NCBI GenBank assembly: GCA_963777625.1
Contig: CAVZRO010000026.1
Span: 248,001-312,000 of the forward strand
From: DATDIC01 sp963777625
GTDB taxonomy: Bacteria; Pseudomonadota; Alphaproteobacteria; Acetobacterales; Acetobacteraceae
Direction: 5' to 3'
Length of the DNA: 64,000 bases
The position numbers and the translations under genes are program-made. Below, in pieces: positions 16,471 through 25,289 of this stretch (positions are counted from its first letter, which is position 1; the number at the start of each line of letters is the position of its first letter). The notes under the pieces are model-generated. The model worked only from the letters and a program-made list of their open reading frames with translations, made no database searches and was not told where the DNA came from.

Positions 16471-16818
16471 TCAGGAACGCAGCGCCGCGCCGACCACTTC
16501 CAGCAGCGCCGACAAGGCAAATGGCTTGGCGACGAAGCGACGGTTGCCAGGAATCCCGCGCGCAAGCTCAGGATTGCCCGACATGAGGACAACCGGGACG
16601 CCGGTGCGATCCGCCTCCGGGATCAGATCGTCTCCCAACCCGCCCGGCAGGGTGCAATCGAGCAACAGCAGATCGACGCCACCGGCGCGCAGCCGCTCAT
16701 TTCCCAGGGCGGCGGTCTCCGCCCCGGTCACCTCATAATCCTCTTCGAGCGCGGCCAGCAGCAATTCGCTCACCAGTGGATCGTCTTCGACGACCAGAAT
16801 GTGGGGGCGATCCGCCAT
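16471..16818 (-). CDS. Single-domain response regulator (CheY-like), paralogue 2
   Basis: A 115-residue stand-alone receiver with Glu11-Asp12-Asp13, phosphoacceptor Asp54 (LLLLDCTLPGG), switch Ser80 (VVLMSGNPE) and Lys98 (FVAKPF). It is clearly related to the receiver at 14437-14817 (same length to Asp54 and the same Cys after it). The two receivers bracket the S24/Ner pair, which suggests that the block was duplicated or invaded. No kinase or output gene is adjacent. Confidence 0.9.
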   Translation of the reverse strand: MADRPHILVVEDDPLVSELLLAALEEDYEVTGAETAALGNERLRAGGVDLLLLDCTLPGGLGDDLIPEADRTGVPVVLMSGNPELARGIPGNRRFVAKPFALSALLEVVGAALRS

Positions 16819-16985
16819 TTGTGGGGTTTCGTGCTCCAGAACAGCTACAAATCAGACGCATACCGTACTAAAGTAGCGATGCCGCGGATACGGCCCCGGC
16901 CGGCACTTCACGGCGAATTTATGGCCTGTCCCGGGCTGGACCGACATGCGACAGTCCTGCCTTCAGCGAAGGGACCGGGATCATC

Positions 16986-17648
16986 ATGCCGGAAGGACGC
17001 CTGTTCATCGGCAATCGCCGCTACTCGTCCTGGTCGCTGCGAGGCTGGCTGGCGGTACGGCTCGCCGAACTCGACGTGCAGGAGGTGGTGATCCCATTCA
17101 CCCCATCCCGCCCCACCCCGGCGATCGCCTCCGTCTCGCCCAACGGCCTGGTGCCGTACCTGGAGCATGCCGGGGCGCGCGCCTGGGAATCGACCGCGAT
17201 CATCGAATACTGCGCCGAGCTGAAGCCGGACCTCTGGCCGGCGGAACGCCCGGCACGCGCCCACGCACGCTCGATCACCGCCGAGATGCATACTGGGTTC
17301 CAGGCGTTGCGGCAGTCCATGTGGATGAATCTCGGCGCCGATTTCGCCGGACTCGGGCGCACGCCAGACACGCTGGCCGATATCGCGCGGATCGAACGCA
17401 TCTGGCAGGAAACACGCCAGCTTTACGCCGCGAACGGTGCGTTCCTGTTCGGCGCCACCTTCACCGCGGCGGACGCCATGTTCGCCCCGGTCGTCACGCG
17501 CTTTCTGACATGGCGCCCGACCTTGTCTGATGCAACCATGGCTTATTGCGCCGCAGTACGCACACACCCGCTGGTAGCGGCCTGGTACGAAGCGGCCGCG
17601 GCAGAGCCGTCAGCATGGCGGCTGGCCGATTACGAGACTCCGCACTGA
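16986..17648 (+). CDS. Glutathione S-transferase family protein
   Basis: A 220-residue cytosolic GST. The thioredoxin-like N-terminal domain starts LFIGNRRYSSWSLRGWLAVR, with the catalytic Ser in the YSSWSLR motif of zeta/beta-like bacterial GSTs. PNGLVPYLE (cis-Pro) and ESTAIIEYCAEL (glutathione gamma-Glu site) follow. The all-helical domain contains FTAADAMFAPVV. It conjugates or reduces electrophiles with glutathione; the substrate is unknown. It is monocistronic and reads toward the ABC transporter genes. Confidence 0.92.
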   Translation: MPEGRLFIGNRRYSSWSLRGWLAVRLAELDVQEVVIPFTPSRPTPAIASVSPNGLVPYLEHAGARAWESTAIIEYCAELKPDLWPAERPARAHARSITAEMHTGFQALRQSMWMNLGADFAGLGRTPDTLADIARIERIWQETRQLYAANGAFLFGATFTAADAMFAPVVTRFLTWRPTLSDATMAYCAAVRTHPLVAAWYEAAAAEPSAWRLADYETPH

Positions 17649-17720
17649 GCCGATGACCAACTTGTGAGCCGCGGCGTGATCCCCTAGCGTCCATCGAAAG
17701 CGACGTCTGGGAGCACCCGA

Positions 17721-18965
17721 ATGCCGATGATGACACGCCGCGCCGCGACGCTGTTGCCCTTTCTGTTGCCGGTTGCCGCGCGCGGCGAAGGCGCCCCGGT
17801 CCTGATCGGTGGAACCTATCCGCTGAGCGGCGGGGTGGCCTCGGCCGGGATGGAAATGCGGGCGGCGCTGGAGGTCGGACAGGACATCGTCAACAACGCG
17901 CATCCGGAGCTGACGGATCTTCCGCTCGGGCCAACCGCCGGCCTGCCGAACCTCAGCGGGCGAAAGGTGCAGGTTACCCTGGCCGACCATCAGGGGAATC
18001 CGGCCACGGCGCAGAGCCAGACGCTACGGCTCATCACGCAGGACCACGTCGTGGCGATGCTCGGCGCCTACCAGTCGAGCTGCACACTCACATCCAGTGC
18101 GGTGTCGGAACGCTATGGCATCCCGTTCGTGGCGGGCGAATCGGCCGCGCCGAGCCTGACCGAGCGCGGCTACAAATGGTTCTTCCGCACCACCCCGATC
18201 GGCACCGATTTCGGCAAGGCCTATGCGGGCTTTCTGGATGATTTGCGCGGCAAGGGCCACACGGTGGACCGCGTCACGGTGGTGAACGAGAACACCGAGT
18301 ACGGCACCTCCACCGGCGATGCCATCATCGCCGCCTTCAAGGAGCACAAGCTGCAACTCGCCAGCCGCATTGCCTACAACGCCAACAGCGCCGACGTCAG
18401 CGCCGAGGTGTTGCAGATGAAACAGACCAACCCGGACGTGGTGATCTTCATCAGCTACACCTCCGATTCGATCCTGTTCCTGAAAACCATGAAGAACCTG
18501 GCGTGGAAGCCGGCGGTGGTGATCGGCGACGATTCCGGGTTTTCCGACGCGAGCTTCGTCAAGGCCGTGGGTAACCTGGCGCAGGGCGCGATCAACCGCA
18601 GCGCGTTCGGCATCGGCAAGGCGGGCAGCACCAGCAACATCGTGAACGCGATGTACAAGATCAAAACCGGCAACGACATGGACGACACCTCGGCGCGCTG
18701 CATGCAGGGCTTCCTGGTGCTGTGCGACGCCATCAACCGCGCCGGGTCCACCGACCCCGACAAGATCCGGGCGGCGCTGATCGCCACCGATCTGAAACCG
18801 GAGCAGTTGATGATCGGATACAAGGGCGTGAAGTTCGATGCCCACGGGCAGAACGAGCTGGCGTCCACGCTGCTGGTGCAGCTTCGTGGCAGCGAGTACG
18901 TGCCCGTATGGCCCGAAGCCTCGGCGACCGCGCCGCTGGAGCTGCCGTTCAAAGGCTGGGCGTGA
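17721..18965 (+). CDS. Periplasmic substrate-binding protein of a branched-chain amino-acid-type ABC importer
   Basis: A 414-residue type I periplasmic binding protein. The signal peptide (TRRAATLLPFLLPVAARG) is followed by the Leu/Ile/Val-binding fold: VLIGGTYPLSGGVASAGMEM, then MLGAYQSSCTLTSSAVSERY (ligand loop) and VNENTEYGTSTGDAIIAAFK. It captures the substrate in the periplasm for the LivHM-like permeases that follow. This family binds branched amino acids, urea, amides or aromatics, so the ligand is open. It is the first gene of the five-gene operon 17721-22320. A GGGAG precedes ATG 17721. Confidence 0.92.
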   Translation: MPMMTRRAATLLPFLLPVAARGEGAPVLIGGTYPLSGGVASAGMEMRAALEVGQDIVNNAHPELTDLPLGPTAGLPNLSGRKVQVTLADHQGNPATAQSQTLRLITQDHVVAMLGAYQSSCTLTSSAVSERYGIPFVAGESAAPSLTERGYKWFFRTTPIGTDFGKAYAGFLDDLRGKGHTVDRVTVVNENTEYGTSTGDAIIAAFKEHKLQLASRIAYNANSADVSAEVLQMKQTNPDVVIFISYTSDSILFLKTMKNLAWKPAVVIGDDSGFSDASFVKAVGNLAQGAINRSAFGIGKAGSTSNIVNAMYKIKTGNDMDDTSARCMQGFLVLCDAINRAGSTDPDKIRAALIATDLKPEQLMIGYKGVKFDAHGQNELASTLLVQLRGSEYVPVWPEASATAPLELPFKGWA

Positions 18966-18996
18966 GCCTCATCCGGCTTGCCGCGTCCGTTCATCG

Positions 18997-19854
18997 GTGA
19001 TCCTGGCGCAGGTCATCGTCAGCGGCTTACTGCTGGGAGCGGTCTATGCGCTGTTCTCTTCCGGGCTGACGCTGATCTGGGGGATGATGAACGTCGTCAA
19101 CTTCGCGCACGGCGATTTCGTCATGCTGGCGATGTATGTGGCGTTCTTTGCCTGGACACAGGGCCATTGGGGACCGGCAATCTCCGTGCCGCTGGCGGCG
19201 GCTGCATTGGCTCTGCTCGGGCTCGCCGTCTATTTCGGGCTGATCCGGGCAGTCATGCGCGGGCCGATGCTGGCACAGATCCTGTCCACCTTCGGGCTGG
19301 CGCTGCTGCTGCGCTACTCGGCGTTCTGGGCGTTTTCCGCGAACTTTGTCACCCTGCCGGATACACTGGTCGGCGGCACGCTTGAAATCGGCGGGCTGCG
19401 TTTGCAGGCCTCCCGCGTGCTGGCGGGGTTGGTGGCGCTGGCGCTGGCGCTCGGCATGCACCTGATGCTGACGCGCACCATGATCGGCGCCCGCATGCTG
19501 GCGGTGGCGGAGGATCGGGCAGCGGCGATGCTGGTGGGAATCCGGCCGGACCCGATGCAGGCACTGGCCTGGGGCCTGGGCGCGGCGAGCACCGGAATAG
19601 CCGGGGCGTTGATCGCACTGTTTTATTACATCGCACCGACCGTCGGTGAATCGCTGACGCTCATCGCCTTCGTGGTGGTGTGCCTGGGCGGCTTCGGCAG
19701 CGTGCCGGGGGCGCTGATTGCCGGCCTGCTGGTCGGGGTGGTGGAGTCGCTGTCGGCGTACTGGCTCGGCCCAGTGTACCAGGATGCCGTGGTGTACGCA
19801 CTGTTCCTGCTGGTGCTGTGGGTACGGCCCCAAGGTTTGCTGGGGACGATGTAG
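18997..19854 (+). CDS. livH: LivH-like permease
   Basis: A 285-residue inner-membrane permease with about eight hydrophobic segments, opening ILAQVIVSGLLLGAVYALFS, then GLTLIWGMMNVVNFAHGDF, the LivH hallmark. The cytoplasmic coupling loop is in VAEDRAAAMLVGIRPDP. GTG 18997 is chosen because it lies directly before the first helix; no ATG fits. It is second in the operon, 31 nt after the binding-protein gene, and ends one codon before livM. Confidence 0.92.
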   Translation: MILAQVIVSGLLLGAVYALFSSGLTLIWGMMNVVNFAHGDFVMLAMYVAFFAWTQGHWGPAISVPLAAAALALLGLAVYFGLIRAVMRGPMLAQILSTFGLALLLRYSAFWAFSANFVTLPDTLVGGTLEIGGLRLQASRVLAGLVALALALGMHLMLTRTMIGARMLAVAEDRAAAMLVGIRPDPMQALAWGLGAASTGIAGALIALFYYIAPTVGESLTLIAFVVVCLGGFGSVPGALIAGLLVGVVESLSAYWLGPVYQDAVVYALFLLVLWVRPQGLLGTM

Positions 19855-20835
19855 GTGACGGTACGGGTGAACGTTTCAAAGCGAACCTCCCTTCTGATCA
19901 CCCTGATCGTGCTTGTCATCGCCATAGCCTGGCCGGCACTGGTCGGCGACGCGTTCTATCAGCGCGTCGGCGCGCTGGTGGTGCTGGCCGCCATATCGGC
20001 CTCCGCGTGGAACCTGATCGGGGGTTACGCCGGACAGGTTTCGATCGGGCACGCGATCTTCTTCGGCGCCGGCGCCTATGCCTCGCTCGTGGTTTACACA
20101 CAGCTCGGCTGGCCGCCGATTGCCGGCGCGCCGCTTGGGATCGTCGTCAGCGTGGCACTGGCGGTCGTCGTGGGAACGCCGACCTTCCGCCTGCGCGGGC
20201 ACTATTTTTCAATGGCAACCATCGCGGCGGCCGAGCTGATCCGGCTGCTGGTGGCCAACTGGCCGCTGGTGGGCGCGGCTGTCGGGCTCATGGGTCCCGC
20301 GGCGCCGCGCTCCGTCGCCGACCTGACATTCCGCGACCCCCTCGCGTACTACTACATCTTCCTCGCCGTGCTCGCGCTGCTGCTGGCACTGACCGCGGTG
20401 ATGGAACGCAGCCGCATGGGCTATTATCTGCGCGCCATCAACGGCGGCGATCGCGCGGCCAGCAGCCTCGGCGTGCCGGTGCTGCGCTACAAGCTCTACG
20501 CCCTGATGCTGTCGGCGGCATTCACCTCGATCGCCGGTTCGCTCTACGCGATCATGGTGGGGTTCGCCGACCCGGACAGCGTCCTGGGCATCCTGATCTC
20601 GGTGAAGATCGTCATCGTCGCGGCGCTTGGCGGTGCCGGCACGCTGTTCGGGCCGCTGCTGGGCGCGCTGATCCTGGTGCCGCTGGAAGAATGGACCAAC
20701 GCAGCGTTCGGCGGGTCGGGCACCGGCGTCACCTACGTCGTGTATGGCGCGATCATCCTGCTGATCGCCCGGTTCGAGCCCGGCGGGCTGCTCGACCTGG
20801 TGGGAAAGCTCACTCGGCGGCGCCATGCTGCTTGA
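19855..20835 (+). CDS. livM: LivM-like permease
   Basis: A 326-residue permease with about nine to ten transmembrane segments. The family motif GGYAGQVSIGHAIFFGAGAY lies near residue 56, and the coupling loop is around RAINGGDRAASSLGVPVLRY. With LivH it forms the translocation pore. GTG 19855 starts immediately after the livH stop. Its 3' end overlaps the livG start by 11 nt, which implies translational coupling. Confidence 0.92.
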   Translation: MTVRVNVSKRTSLLITLIVLVIAIAWPALVGDAFYQRVGALVVLAAISASAWNLIGGYAGQVSIGHAIFFGAGAYASLVVYTQLGWPPIAGAPLGIVVSVALAVVVGTPTFRLRGHYFSMATIAAAELIRLLVANWPLVGAAVGLMGPAAPRSVADLTFRDPLAYYYIFLAVLALLLALTAVMERSRMGYYLRAINGGDRAASSLGVPVLRYKLYALMLSAAFTSIAGSLYAIMVGFADPDSVLGILISVKIVIVAALGGAGTLFGPLLGALILVPLEEWTNAAFGGSGTGVTYVVYGAIILLIARFEPGGLLDLVGKLTRRRHAA

Positions 20836-21556
20836 AGCGACCGGCGTGGTGCAGACATTCGGCCGGTTGCGCGCCGTGGACGGTGCCGACCTGTCGGTAA
20901 CAGAAGGCGAGATCATCGGCTTGATCGGGCCGAACGGCGCCGGCAAGAGCACCTTCTTCAACGCCCTGGCCGGAGACCGTATTCCCACTGCCGGGCGGAT
21001 CACGTTCGATGGCCACGATATAACGCGCGCCCGCCCGGATCAGCACGCGCGGCTGGGCATCGCACGCACCTTCCAGGTGCCGGTGACCTTCGAGGACATG
21101 ACGGTGGCGGAGAACGTCCTGATCGGCGCCTTCCTGCGACACTCGCACCGGTCCGCCGCCAACGCGGCGGTCGAAGAAGTCCTGGAGTTCACCGGCCTGG
21201 CGCCGATGGCCAACCGCCGGGCGGGCATGCTCGGAACGCCCGGCCGCAAGCGGCTGGAAATTGCCCGGGCGCTGGCCACGAAACCGCGCCTGCTGCTGCT
21301 GGACGAGGCGCTGGCCGGGCTCAACCCGGCGGAAGTGCAGGCAGCGATCGGCCTGGTCCGTCGGATTCACGCGCTCGGCATCACGCTCATCATCGTCGAG
21401 CACATCATGGAGGTGATCCTGACCTTGGCGCAGCGCGCGGTGGTGTTCCACCAGGGACGCGTCATCGCTGCCGGACCACCGCGGGAGGTGGTGAACGATC
21501 CGGCCGTGGTGACCGCCTATCTCGGGCACCGCATGGCGGCACGGATGCAGGCATGA
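20825..21556 (+). CDS. livG: LivG-like ABC ATPase
   Basis: A 243-residue nucleotide-binding subunit. Walker A is GPNGAGKST (near residue 36) and Walker B is LLLLDEALAG. The signature region reads LGTPGRKRLEIARAL instead of LSGGQ, a variant found in several LivG-type ATPases. The C-terminal VVNDPAVVTAYLGHR is the LivG tail. It pairs with LivF below the permeases and hydrolyses ATP in the cytoplasm. Confidence 0.92.
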   Translation: MLLEATGVVQTFGRLRAVDGADLSVTEGEIIGLIGPNGAGKSTFFNALAGDRIPTAGRITFDGHDITRARPDQHARLGIARTFQVPVTFEDMTVAENVLIGAFLRHSHRSAANAAVEEVLEFTGLAPMANRRAGMLGTPGRKRLEIARALATKPRLLLLDEALAGLNPAEVQAAIGLVRRIHALGITLIIVEHIMEVILTLAQRAVVFHQGRVIAAGPPREVVNDPAVVTAYLGHRMAARMQA

Positions 21557-22320
21557 GCACCGCTCCGGCGAGCACTGCCCCGGGGAGCATGGCCCCGGGG
21601 AGTATGGCCCTCTCGGTGCGCAATCTCGCCGTCGCCTACGGCGACCTGGTCGGCGTTGCCGACGTGTCGCTGGAGGTACCGGAGGGCGGTGTCGTGGCGC
21701 TGATCGGCTCCAACGGCGCCGGCAAGACCACCACGCTGAACGCGATTGCCGGGCTGATCGCACCCGCCGCGGGCCAGATCGAGTGGCAGGGAAAGAACAT
21801 CGGCGGCTTGCGCGCCCACGCGGTCGTGCGGCGCGGCATCGCGCTGTCGCCGGAAGGGTGGCGGCTGTTCGTGAACCAGTCGGTGGAGCGGAATCTGCGG
21901 CTCGGCGCGACGGTGGTGTCGGATCGGGCACGCATCGCGGCCTCGCTGGACCGGGTGTTCGCGCTGTTCCCGCGCCTGGCCGAGCGACGGCGTCAGATGG
22001 CGGGCACGCTCTCGGGCGGCGAGCGTCAGATGCTCGCCCTCGGCCGCGCCTTGATGAGCGAGCCGCGGCTGCTGCTGCTGGACGAACCGAGCCTGGGGCT
22101 GGCGCCGGCGGTGGTGGAGAGCCTGTACGAGACGCTGGGGGTGTTGCACCAGGGCGGAATCACATTGTTGCTGGCGGAACAATCAGTGGAGCTGGCGCTA
22201 GAGATCGCGCAGCACGCCTACGTGCTGCAGACGGGGCGCACGGTGCTGGACGGCCCAGCCGCCGAGCTGGCGCGCGACGCCACCGTGCAGCGTATCTATC
22301 TGGGGCTGGAGGCGGGGTGA
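21553..22320 (+). CDS. livF: LivF-like ABC ATPase
   Basis: A 255-residue ATPase: Walker A GSNGAGKTT, signature LSGGERQMLALGRALM, Walker B LLLLDEPSLGLAP, and the LivF-type ending VQRIYLGLE. Its ATG overlaps the livG stop. The first 17 residues are a low-complexity run (STAPGSMAPGSMA) encoded by two tandem 15-bp units at about 21576-21605; the conserved fold begins at MALSVRNLAVAYGDL, so ATG 21604 could be the ancestral start. It is the last gene of the operon. Confidence 0.92.
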   Translation: MSTAPASTAPGSMAPGSMALSVRNLAVAYGDLVGVADVSLEVPEGGVVALIGSNGAGKTTTLNAIAGLIAPAAGQIEWQGKNIGGLRAHAVVRRGIALSPEGWRLFVNQSVERNLRLGATVVSDRARIAASLDRVFALFPRLAERRRQMAGTLSGGERQMLALGRALMSEPRLLLLDEPSLGLAPAVVESLYETLGVLHQGGITLLLAEQSVELALEIAQHAYVLQTGRTVLDGPAAELARDATVQRIYLGLEAG

Positions 22321-22369
22321 GGTGCCATGTTGGGATCAGGGCGGATCGCGCCTGACCGGGGCTTTGCAA

Positions 22370-22391
22370 CGACGGGAATCGAAGCCCGTCG
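22370..22391 (+). terminator. Stem-loop after livF
   Basis: Arms cgacggg (22370-22376) and cccgtcg (22385-22391) pair perfectly around an 8-nt loop, 50 nt after the livF stop. There is no T-run, so at best it is a Rho-assisted end or a 3' stabilising stem. The exact 20-mer shared with 4660-4679 lies just upstream (22341-22360). Confidence 0.35.
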
Positions 22392-22543
22392 GCGTGGCCG
22401 CGCGATGCTCCGGCAAGCTCTGCGGGCGCAAAGGTGAGCAGGCCCTGCAGCCTCGGTGATCAGATCGTCGCGCGTCCAGCCCGGCCGGAGGAGTCCGCCT
22501 TTGTCAGCGGCTGCCGTCAATCAGCTTGGGGACTGGACATCGA

Positions 22544-22790
22544 GGTCTGCAACGCCGCACAGCAAATTTCGCAGAATTCCATCCTCGACATCACGACGGA
22601 GCAATTCGATACGACATGCAAGACCAATGTCTATGCCATGTTCATGGATCGTGAAGGCGGCGGCCCCACACTTGCGGGCTGGTTCAACGATCATCGCCAC
22701 GACGTCGGTCAATGCATATGACGCGAGAGAGAGAACATCATCGATTACGCCGCCACCAAGGGCGCTGCTGAGCTCACAGAACTGCCGCTC
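22544..22790 (+). pseudogene. Decayed fragment of a short-chain dehydrogenase
   Basis: Pieces of one SDR protein appear in order in three frames: CNAAQQISQNSILDITTEQF and KTNVYAMF, then AAAPHLRAGSTIIATTSVNA, then NIIDYAATKGAA. Together they span the NAG motif, the active-site Ser strand and the YxxxK helix of a YghA-like oxidoreductase. The cofactor-binding start and the C-terminal third are missing. At least two frameshifts break it, so it is a relic. It fills the gap between livF and the lytic transglycosylase; I see nothing else there except the hairpin at 22370. Confidence 0.8.
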
Positions 22791-22960
22791 CTGCGCGGTC
22801 CGCACAGCGTGATTTCAACTCGCATCCCCAAAGCGCCCGCCCCGCACCAGGCGGCTCAGCGAGCGCCCCTGTCCGTGCCGCTGCCGGACCAGGATTTACC
22901 ACATCCCTGCGGTAACCCTGTGTCTCCGACTCATCCCGCCCCGCCCCCAATCACACTCCC

Positions 22961-24142
22961 TCAGGACTGTGATTCCGGCGACAGCACGATGCAATTCTTG
23001 CGGCCATGGGACAACGTGGCGCACGCCTTTACCGCAGCCTCGCGCGAAAGACCCGTCAGCCGCGCCCGCCACAGCACCGCATGCGCCTGATGCACGCTGG
23101 CCACCGCCGGATGGGCCACACCCAGCTCCGCGTGCGCATTCGTCCTCGCTAGACTGACGGCTTGCTTCGCTTCGGTCTCCCGGCCATAGGCGCCCACCTG
23201 CACCGCCCAGCCGCCGCTCAGACTTCCACCATGCAGCACCGGAGCTGGCTCGGCGTTGGCGGTCTGGATCAGGCGGAACCCATAATGATGCCCATGCTGC
23301 GTCCGGCCGGGCGGCGCCGGCGGATCCGCGGCCAGCGCAAGCTGCACGTGCGGCGGCGCAACCAGCCGCGGCGGCTGCGGCAGGCTGGCAACGCGTGTCT
23401 CGTGGCGGCGCCGCGACGGGTGGGACGGTTCCGGATTGCTCGCCAGTTGGACACGCCCATAGCGAAGCCCGCCCGGGATGATGATCGGCAACTGGTTCAT
23501 CGCATAGGTCTCGGCCGGTGACCGATGCGCCGGCCAGGCGCCTTCGATATTCGGCGCGATCATTGCCACGTAGTGACGGGTTTCCTCCGGCAGCGGACGT
23601 TCGTTGCTCAGGTAATCATCCAGCCGATGGGGGCCCGCATTGTACGCGGCAAGGAATCCCGGTGACCCATATATGTCGTACATCTCGCGCATATAGGCAG
23701 CGCCGGCCAGGATGTTGTCGTGCGGATCGTACGCGTCTTCGCCCAGATTGTAGCGGGCGCGCAGATCGTCATACGTCTCCGGCATCACCTGCATCAGCCC
23801 CATCGCACCGACCGGCGACGTGACCAGCGTATTGTTCAGATATTCGCGGCCGCCCGATTCCTGGCCCATGACGGCGCGAATCCACACGTCAGGCACATCG
23901 AATCGCTGCGAGGCCTGCTCGATATACGGCCCCCAGGGATCGTCCGGCGGCCCGGGCGGCGTGTAGTTGCGACGTGCATGCGCCTGGTACTGGGCGGCTT
24001 CCTGTGATTGGTTGATCGCCGGGCCCTGGCCGGCGCAGGCCGCGAGTAACGCGAGCACCGCGCAACAGCCAAGAATACGCACCGGAGAACGACGAATCGC
24101 ACGGCGCGACAATGATGATGCAGACTTCTGGGCTGGGATCAT
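22961..24142 (-). CDS. Lytic transglycosylase lipoprotein with SPOR domain
   Basis: A 393-residue lipoprotein: lipobox ALLAAC with Cys36, then a family 1 SLT domain (residues 70-205) with catalytic Glu95 (VMGQESGG), GAMGLMQVMPETYDDLR and FLAAYNAGPHRLDDYL. A Pro/His-rich linker leads to a C-terminal SPOR-like domain (GGWAVQVGAYGRETEAKQAV) that binds denuded septal peptidoglycan. It cleaves glycan strands, making anhydromuropeptides, at the cell envelope. ATG 24142 has GGAGG 12 nt upstream. The fusion of SLT and SPOR resembles RlpA-like division factors in role. Confidence 0.93.
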   Translation of the reverse strand: MIPAQKSASSLSRRAIRRSPVRILGCCAVLALLAACAGQGPAINQSQEAAQYQAHARRNYTPPGPPDDPWGPYIEQASQRFDVPDVWIRAVMGQESGGREYLNNTLVTSPVGAMGLMQVMPETYDDLRARYNLGEDAYDPHDNILAGAAYMREMYDIYGSPGFLAAYNAGPHRLDDYLSNERPLPEETRHYVAMIAPNIEGAWPAHRSPAETYAMNQLPIIIPGGLRYGRVQLASNPEPSHPSRRRHETRVASLPQPPRLVAPPHVQLALAADPPAPPGRTQHGHHYGFRLIQTANAEPAPVLHGGSLSGGWAVQVGAYGRETEAKQAVSLARTNAHAELGVAHPAVASVHQAHAVLWRARLTGLSREAAVKACATLSHGRKNCIVLSPESQS

Positions 24143-24526
24143 TCGCTCGGGAACCTCCGTCGTGGGCGGCCGGGAACGGCCGGAGGACACGACGGCCGGG
24201 CGACCGTCGCTTCAGGCGGGCAGTCAGGAATCGCGGCTAACCCCTTATCCTGTATCCCTGTTCAGCGCAAGATCATCTCGTAATGCGAGTCGGATTTCGG
24301 GTCAACCGGAACTTTGCGCGAACATCCGCCGGTCGCTCGGGATCGCAAATAATCCGGGACAATGATAAATGCCAAGATAACAGCTAGGCTTTCTTCGATA
24401 CGGGCGCCGTCGGGTTCGCGCCGGTGATAGCGCCGCTATCAGCAGATCGCCGGGATCCTGGAGCCGGCGGGCCAATGCCCCCTGGCCGGGCCAGTGGTTG
24501 CGGGTGAAATCGGGCCGTGGCGCTAC
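24143..24526. other. Intergenic region without recognised gene
   Basis: These 384 bp lie upstream of the lytic transglycosylase gene. The part 24200-24400 is less GC-rich than its surroundings and may hold the promoter of that gene. No open frame shows a recognisable domain and no RNA gene is evident. The 95-bp repeat begins at 24527. Confidence 0.5.
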
Positions 24527-24621
24527 AGCAATATCAACCTGACTGGCATCGCGGAGCGATTTTGGGCTGATGAAATTGCTCGTGAACTATGAGCTGGAGC
24601 GGTTTCACACCAGGTGAACCC
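24527..24621 (+). repeat. Dispersed 95-bp intergenic repeat, copy 1
   Basis: The sequence from agcaatatcaacctgactgg to about 24621 recurs in the opposite orientation at 40152-40247 with roughly 85% identity, including an invariant gctgatgaaattgctcg block. The distal end can pair (ttcac with gtgaa). It sits just before the DUF1028 stop codon. No coding potential is evident. Confidence 0.75.
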
Positions 24622-24624
24622 ATT

Positions 24625-25281
24625 CTAGCGCAGCGCCGCCTCGTCCGGGTCCAGCGCGCGCAGCCGGTACTCGTTCACCTGCGGCGCGTAACGCTCCCAC
24701 AGCGCGCGCAATGCGGCGATCGGCTGGTCGTGCCAGTCGATCCGCAGGTCGATCAGCGGAAATTCGTCCTGTCCCACCACCAGCAGATGCGCGCTGCGTA
24801 CCGGTTCACGTTCTCCCCCCGCGGCCAGCCCCGATTCGAGCGCGGCAAGCAGCCGTTCCGGCAGCGTCAGGCGCACATCCGCTTGAAACCCCCGCAACAT
24901 GGCGGCGGGCACCCGCGCATTGGCCAGGATGTTGCCGAGCGCGCACGCATCCTGCGCCGGCGCCTCGCTCATGTCCGGCTTGATTCGCTCGCCGCTGAAC
25001 GCCGCCGTGTTGCCCGACGCATCCAGCACCGCCAACTGCCGCCACCGCGCGTGCGGGCTCGACGACACCAGTGCGTCCACCGTCTCCTGCGCCGAACTGC
25101 CGCCCCGCAGCAACTCCAGCCCGCGTGGCCCCAGCCGCGGATCGGTGCGATGCTGCGTCAGCACCCCGCCAATCCCGGCGGCACAATACGCAACTCGAGC
25201 GCCCACCGCGATGGAGGAGGTGGTCACGGCGGCACCGATCTGCCCGGTGCGCGGGCAGCGCGCGACGATTGAAAAGGTCAT
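24625..25281 (-). CDS. DUF1028 family (Ntn-hydrolase-like) protein
   Basis: A 218-residue protein that begins MTFSIVARCPRTGQIGAAVT and continues SIAVGARVAYCAAGIGGVLT, the standard DUF1028 opening with an Ntn-hydrolase-like fold. LLVVGQDEFPLIDLRIDWHD lies near the C-terminus. The family has been linked with peptide or amide catabolism by context, but no reaction is proven. ATG 25281 follows AAGGG. It is divergent from the DMT transporter, with starts only about 8 nt apart if ATG 25290 is right. Confidence 0.88.
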   Translation of the reverse strand: MTFSIVARCPRTGQIGAAVTTSSIAVGARVAYCAAGIGGVLTQHRTDPRLGPRGLELLRGGSSAQETVDALVSSSPHARWRQLAVLDASGNTAAFSGERIKPDMSEAPAQDACALGNILANARVPAAMLRGFQADVRLTLPERLLAALESGLAAGGEREPVRSAHLLVVGQDEFPLIDLRIDWHDQPIAALRALWERYAPQVNEYRLRALDPDEAALR

Positions 25282-25289
25282 GTCCCTTC

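Noticed and set aside
16157..16738. Plus-strand open frame between the Ner-like gene and the second receiver
   Set aside because: Its 3' half is antisense to the receiver gene and the 5' half has no family signal or ribosome-binding site.
14437..16818. Calling the S24/Ner region a prophage
   Set aside because: There is no integrase, transposase, packaging or structural gene nearby, and no attachment-site repeat was seen.
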